A stretch of DNA of 64,000 bases from Plicaturopsis crispa FD-325 SS-3. Taxonomy: Eukaryota; Basidiomycota; Agaricomycetes; Amylocorticiales; Amylocorticiaceae. The stretch lies in the NCBI GenBank assembly GCA_000827205.1, contig KN832568.1, forward strand, positions 317,300 through 381,299. Reading direction: 5' to 3'. Below are positions 59,164 through 64,000 of this stretch, piece after piece. The position numbers were made by a program, and so were the translations under genes. Position 1 is the stretch's first letter; every line of letters starts with the position of its first letter. The notes under the pieces were generated by a model. It saw only the letters and a list, made by a program, of their open reading frames with translations. It ran no database searches and was not told the DNA's origin.

Positions 59164-59953
59164 GAACACGGGATGCCATTGTGACTCTGCAAACTGTCAT
59201 CTTGCCTGTTACTTATATTATGTGAGTGTACAATCGATCCGTTTCAGCATCCCCTATCTGCGAGTCGTCCTTTGTGCCAATCTTATATGCAGGTCAGTCT
59301 GAGCCTCTGAGTTATCTGAGGTAGCTTCCTTGCTCATGAAAGTGACATGTTTTACCGGGCCCTCGACTCTTGTGAGTTGCCGATATTCAATTTCGGGATC
59401 AGACCCGGAAACGTGCATTGAATTTGAATGCTGGACGACCAACGCGCACCTGCAAAAAACCATCGCTTTCCTAGTCTCGACCATCCAGCCCGAGACCTTA
59501 TGTGACCTCTAATTCCCTCGAATATCAACAGCCTTATCAGCTTATATCAATATGACAATATCGTTGTCAACTATACATTTCGGCTAGCGACCTAGGACCA
59601 CCGGGCCATTATCCATGCAGAAGCGGAACTTGGCTAGCGTAACATGCATGTGAGTGTGCCTCACACGAATGGATATAGTGCTTATTCTGTGAGCGCTCAT
59701 CCTGAGCCGGATCGTTTCAGAAGCTTCCTTACTGTATGTAGCATGCTTGTATAGGCAAAAGTGTGTACGTGTGCTGACTTCGTTTTCTAGGGCTTTCTAA
59801 TGTACCCACCCCATGACACAATCCCGTTTACTGTGAACTCTTGGACTGGTATATAGAGGTGCTCATCGATGTGCTACCTACTCGTCGACATACTCCTCCC
59901 TGGACATATTCCTACTTGACTCGCATTTTTCCCAAGCAATCGTGGTTAAGACA
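59164..59953. other. Intergenic upstream of the glutathione transferase gene
   Basis: 3' flank of the PEX11-like gene and upstream region of the GST gene, both on the plus strand. No gene recognised. Confidence 0.5.
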
Positions 59954-60890
59954 ATGGTCCTCAAACTGCACGGCGTTTCTGCCTCGATCTGCACTCGACG
60001 TGCAGCGATCGCTTTCAAGGAGAAGAACGTTCCCTACGAGCTCATCCCCGTTAACATGGCCAAAGGTGCACACATCCAAACTTCTTACAGCTGATATCTC
60101 ATTCTCGTGCTGACGATGCCATTTAGGCGAGCATAAGTCTCCAGAGCACCTTGCCTATCAGCCCTTTGGCCAGATACCGTACCTGGTAGGTAAACCGTCA
60201 GCTCGTACATGAACGACGTGACCGATGCTGTTCCCTCTAGGACGATGATGGCTTCATCCTGTACGAGAGTCGTGCCATCACACGGTACATCGCGGAAAAA
60301 TATGCCTCCCAGGGCACACAGGGCCTGATCCCCACCGATCTCAAGGCGAAAGCCTTATTCGAGCAAGCTGTGTCTACCGAGCTGTGCGACTTCAACCCGC
60401 CAACCGAAGGAATTTTCTACGAAACTGTCGTCAAGCCGTAAGCCTTACTCGGGACTAACGCGCATAGCTCGTCTTTCGCTGACACCGCTTCCATAGGATA
60501 TATGGCTTGACGAAAGACGATGGACGTGTGGCGGAATACACGAAATCGTTGCTCGGCAAGTTAGACGGGTACGAGCGAGTCCTCAGCAAGCAGAAATACC
60601 TCGCGGGCAATGTAAATAGTCCTCGATTCTCCTTATGTCTTCTTGTGTCTGACGCCTGGCATTGGCAGGAAATCACCCTCGCTGACTTGTGGCACCTTCC
60701 GTACGGTGCGGCGCTGAAGAAATCCGGCATTGATGTGTTGGAGGACACGTCCAGGCCCAATGTCGCGAGGTGGATTCTGTGCGAGTATTCTCTGCCAGTG
60801 ACAATTGCTAACTTTTCCCGTTCAATCTTTAGATGGTGGAAGGAGCTCATAGAGAGGCCATCCTGGAAGGCTGTTGAAAATGGCGCCTAG
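59954..60890 (+). CDS. Glutathione S-transferase, phi-like (fungal GSTF)
   Basis: Joins glutathione to electrophiles or reduces peroxides. Start 59954 (MVLKLHGVSASICTRRAAIA), with a thioredoxin fold N-domain whose SICTRR stretch sits at the catalytic Ser position of phi-class enzymes. Then ELIPVNMAKGEHKSPEHLAY, PFGQIPYLDDDGFILYESRA (cis-Pro and the glutathione-binding ESRA) and ITRYIAEKYA. The helical C-domain reads ALFEQAVSTELCDFNPPTEG, YGLTKDD and LAGNEITLADLWHLPYGAAL, with NVARWWKELIERPSWK at the end. Introns join cleanly at all exons. It ends VENGA at TAG 60890. The family is expanded in wood-decay fungi for detoxification of extractives; that role here is inference. Confidence 0.93.
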
Positions 60891-61532
60891 GTGGACAAAA
60901 ACGTATTCTAATACGACAGCGCAGTCCAATTTCAAAAGACAGATTACATCTAGTCATACAAAGCAGCGCGAATTATACAGGAAATGAGATATGTACTAAG
61001 TAGATAACCGGCAGAAATACAACAAAGCATACGTCTATGACTACTGCGAACGGGCGAAGACATGCCCATTGGGCACCTACAAGAACTGAACACCCATCTC
61101 GATCGCGACGTCCTGGAACCCTGAATGGGGCAAGTGGTTATCGACGCGGTTCCAGATCTTGGGCCAAAAAGTCAGTGGAACATTACCCGTCGTGGGACAG
61201 CAGAGACATACCGTCTGAAGGACACCGCGAGCGGCGTTACAGCTATCGTACCAAGGACCTAGCCGTGTGCTTCCCGATCTTGTACTGGGGAAAAGGAGGG
61301 TGTTAGCGTTTCAAAAATATGGACTTGCTTGCTTTGATCACGTACGAAAAGACTTCCAAAACAGACAGGGCGAGCCACCGCTGGTCACCGTCAACTTGGG
61401 CACCCGCCACGAGAAGCGGCCTGTTCAAACGGTTAATAGGGAAGATACCCCCACGAGTGCAGGTGAGCATACCACATAAGACTGTGAGAGCCATCAATGA
61501 ATTTGCATTAAGACAAGATCGAATCGTGCTTA
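60891..61532. other. Convergent intergenic gap
   Basis: 3' flanks of the GST gene (+) and Zn2Cys6 gene (-). No gene recognised. Confidence 0.55.
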
Positions 61533-63312
61533 CTATAGAACGAGACCTAAATGGGTGTTACACTCCTTGGAAAGCTCGAGGATTAATGTCGCGGAAGCTT
61601 GCACTCGCGGGTCCTCACGGGGAAGCCCACATACGTTGCAAGCCAGCAGGATTTTTGCGGTTTCGATGTAGATCCTGACCCGTCCACGTCAGTGATCCAA
61701 ACCCTAAGAGCACTCCGTATGAGGGCTGCGACGTACAAATTTCCAGATCGTTTGCGCTTATGGCCGCCCTCTGCTGCAGCGGTCGTGGTCCAAAACTGCA
61801 GTTCCTCCTCAAGCTGGGATGCGGCCTCGAAGAGTTCCAGTTCGTTGATCAGCTCCTCATTGTCAGATAGGGGGGAGTAACCAAATAACGCGGCTCTGCG
61901 TGCAAGGGACACTAGGCGGACCGTCCTTGCGAGCATCTCGAGTACGCCGCGTGAAACGCCAAAAGCACACTCGACGCTATCGACCTGCTCGCTGTTTTCA
62001 ACACAGTCGTACCTGGATGTGAATCCGGGGCTCAGTTTATGCATACTATAACTCGTTATGCGACATACCACCAGGGATCCATTTCGCCGTCACTTGCAAG
62101 CAGTGCGGGTTCCTTCCCAGAACCAAGCGCGTCTGTGGACATGACAAGTAAGCTTCTATACCAGTTTCTGCATATATTGAATCGTACCAAACATATCAAA
62201 CACGGCTAGACATTCCAGAAGCTTGCGTACGGATGTGTACGAAGAGGCTCCCATGGCTGACTCGAGTATCTGTGCAGGACCACCTCTGCGTTGCACCAAG
62301 TTCCGCGCGGTCTCCATGTGCTCTCGCTTTCGTTGGGATGCCGAAAGTACCTGGAAAAGGTAGAGCATAGTCGTGGCCATGAGGAGAGTATCATCCGACT
62401 CCGAGGTCGACGTTAATGATAGCAACACAGCGGCTTTGAGGCAGGAGTCCGCCGCAAGTTGTAGATGATTCGCGACAGACCTGGAAGTAAGGCAAAGGTC
62501 CGTGCTGGCTTCATCGTTCGAGTTTTCGAGCCAGGCCTGATGCAGAGCTCCAATTGAAAGAAGCGACAAGCGCAAGGCATCAGCAGAGAGCCCGAAGCCT
62601 CTGTCCGACATGACGCGCGAGAGGTCCAGGAAAAGGACGTTCTGTGGGTGTATGGGGATACCGGTGAGAATGCTAGGAGCCTCCCGGACAAAGTGCACAA
62701 TCTAAAAGGTGAAATGGCAGTTAGTAAGTGTTGATGTGCAGAGAACGAGATATTACGAACCAGACGTCGTTCCTGGGGATCTGGGTAGGCCATAGCTATC
62801 GGATCCGTAGGTTGACAGTATGTTGACGTCCAAGGTGCTGTAAACGACCGAGCACCCTCCATCCGCGTACCCGCAAGCAGAGGGGAGGCTGCCACTGCTG
62901 TGGACATTACTGTGCTGGTAGTGGGATCTACAGACGGCAGTCCTTCCGCACTCGCCGCCAATTTTGCGCGGACGTGCTCGGGCCATTCGCACTGCACAGC
63001 ATCAAGTTTTTGGCTACTTGGCATGGAACGGGAGTCAACGTACCTTCCGTTTGCTCTGTCTGCATCTCAGGCACTCTGGAAGACCCTCATCACACTACGC
63101 ATAGAGTTAGTTACATTGCGACGACACAGAATGTCCACTAGTGAATTTGTGCGCACCTTGGAATGAAATCGTTTGCAGTTTAGACACCCGTCTTTCGAGC
63201 GCCGAAACCCCTGTCGTACTGCTCGCCGTGCGCCAGACGTCGACCTCGCTTTTGTCGTGTCGTGAGTTTGAGCGCTCATCTGGGGACCTTGGACTAGGGA
63301 TTTTGTTGACAT
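61533..63312 (-). CDS. Zn(II)2Cys6 fungal transcription factor
   Basis: Regulator with a complete binuclear cluster assembled over three exons: GCLNCKRFHSK | CDEGLPECLRCRQSKRK | CEWPEH, spacing C-x2-C-x6-C-x6-C-x2-C-x6-C. Start taken at 63312 (MSTKSLVQGPQ); an in-frame ATG at 63471 is possible. After a Ser/Thr-rich linker comes the fungal-specific middle homology region: LVREAPSILTGI-like segment, LRLSLLSIGALHQAWLENS, TLLMATTMLYLFQVLSASQ, KLLECLAVFDMFGTIQYMQ and LEMLARTVRLVSLARRAALF. The final intron (GTACGT...TCAG) joins SGNL to IYIETAKILLACNVCGLP, ending THLGLVL at TAG 61533-61535. It resembles the acriflavine/UGA3-like group of ascomycete and basidiomycete regulators. It neighbours an MFS transporter gene, a possible target, but this is only positional. 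Confidence 0.88.
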
Positions 63313-63598
63313 TCTAACATAAATTAGCGATAGAGGAGGTGAAGACAAGACGGCAGGCACTGCTTTATCAAAATGCCATAAAACTGGCATGACTTCAAAA
63401 TTGACCTCCGCGGCGTTATCTATACCCCTTGAGTATCTACTTAGCGCAGATTCGCAGAGATTCGCCCACATCCTTCAGACACGGGACAGGACTTAGAAAA
63501 CTGTATTTGCTTGATACACTACGGTGCTGGAGGGTATTATGGAACCATGATATTGAAGGGACAAAAAGGATGGAAAAACGACGACACCCCTATCAAGC

Positions 63599-64000
63599 CT
63601 AATGCCCCTTCATGATGCTCGTGGAAACGTAGTCCCAATACCGCTCGGCAGTGCTCGCTCGCCAGCGCTTGCCGAAGTACATGACAGGCAGGAAGGTCAA
63701 TGTGATCGCGAGTCCAACGAACGCAGCACTGATGAAACACGCCTTGTATCCGATCGCCAGCCATGGCGTTATCCCGTATCCCTAAACAAAAGTCAGTGAC
63801 TTGATACGCTAGATGTTGGGCAGGTCTACTCACTATTGCGAAGGATAGTGTATTCTGAAGCGACTGTCAGGAAAAGATAGGACCTTCGAAATGGGGGAGA
63901 CTTACTCTAACGATGATGACAGAGATCATCATCTCGCCACCAAGATCCTTGTAAGAGTCGAGAGCATAGCCAAGGGAGAGTGATGAGCCAACGCCAGTCG
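63599..64000 (-). CDS. Major facilitator superfamily transporter, C-terminal end only
   Basis: The window holds the last ~105 residues. From the edge: TGVGSSLSLGYALDSYKDLG, GEMMISVIIVR, then NTLSFAI on a tiny exon, then GYGITPWLAIGYKACFISAA and FVGLAITLTFLPVMYFGKRW. The final helix is followed by a cytosolic tail ending STSIMKGH at TAG 63599-63601. This is the usual last two-helix hairpin of fungal MFS transporters (the GYALD and NTLSFAIGYGITPW pattern is frequent in the allantoate/drug-exporter branches). The substrate cannot be judged from this piece. Confidence 0.85.

Overview
The window looks like nuclear DNA of a basidiomycete fungus, most likely an Agaricomycete, possibly a plant-litter or wood decayer. 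Evidence: genes are dense and cut by many 45-70 bp introns; the fatty acid synthase is a single fused beta-alpha chain; there is an F-box protein of the mushroom type, MYND zinc-finger paralogs, fungal Zn2Cys6 and C2H2 regulators, and a tandem pair of secreted GH10 xylanases, one carrying a fungal cellulose-binding CBM1. No transposon, viral sequence, rRNA or CRISPR array was recognised. One tRNA gene (Gly-CCC with an intron) is present.

Layout. 1-12359 (-): most of the fatty acid synthase gene, cut at the window edge just as its last domain begins. 13.8-23.8 kb: F-box protein, TPR protein and two J-domain (HSP40) co-chaperones, with a gene-poor 2.7 kb stretch at 19.7-22.5 kb. 24.1-29.8 kb: VTC1 (vacuolar polyphosphate complex), tRNA-Gly, a YebC/TACO1-type mitochondrial translation factor, a broken winged-helix-like fragment, and an amidase. 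30.2-39.3 kb: the least explained part. Two intronless MYND-finger paralogs flank an NYN-nuclease/winged-helix-like protein and a C2H2 regulator, followed by a charged, repeat-rich protein. 39.6-45.9 kb: secreted histidine acid phosphatase (phytase-like), a diphosphoinositol-polyphosphate Nudix hydrolase and a ZIP zinc transporter. 46.1-52.7 kb: replication factor C small subunit, HD hydrolase, a probable membrane-anchored protein, and the ribosome-biogenesis WD40 protein PWP1. 52.8-56.8 kb: the GH10 pair. 57.9-64.0 kb: PEX11-like peroxisomal protein, phi-type glutathione transferase, Zn2Cys6 regulator, and the end of a major-facilitator transporter.

Most genes are unrelated housekeeping genes. 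Three groupings may be functional: the two xylanases; phosphate and inositol-phosphate handling (VTC1, phytase-like phosphatase, Nudix); and the MYND-NYN-C2H2-MYND block, the best candidate for something undescribed. Exon boundaries were read by eye from splice signals and reading frames. Starts and introns are therefore models, not measurements.
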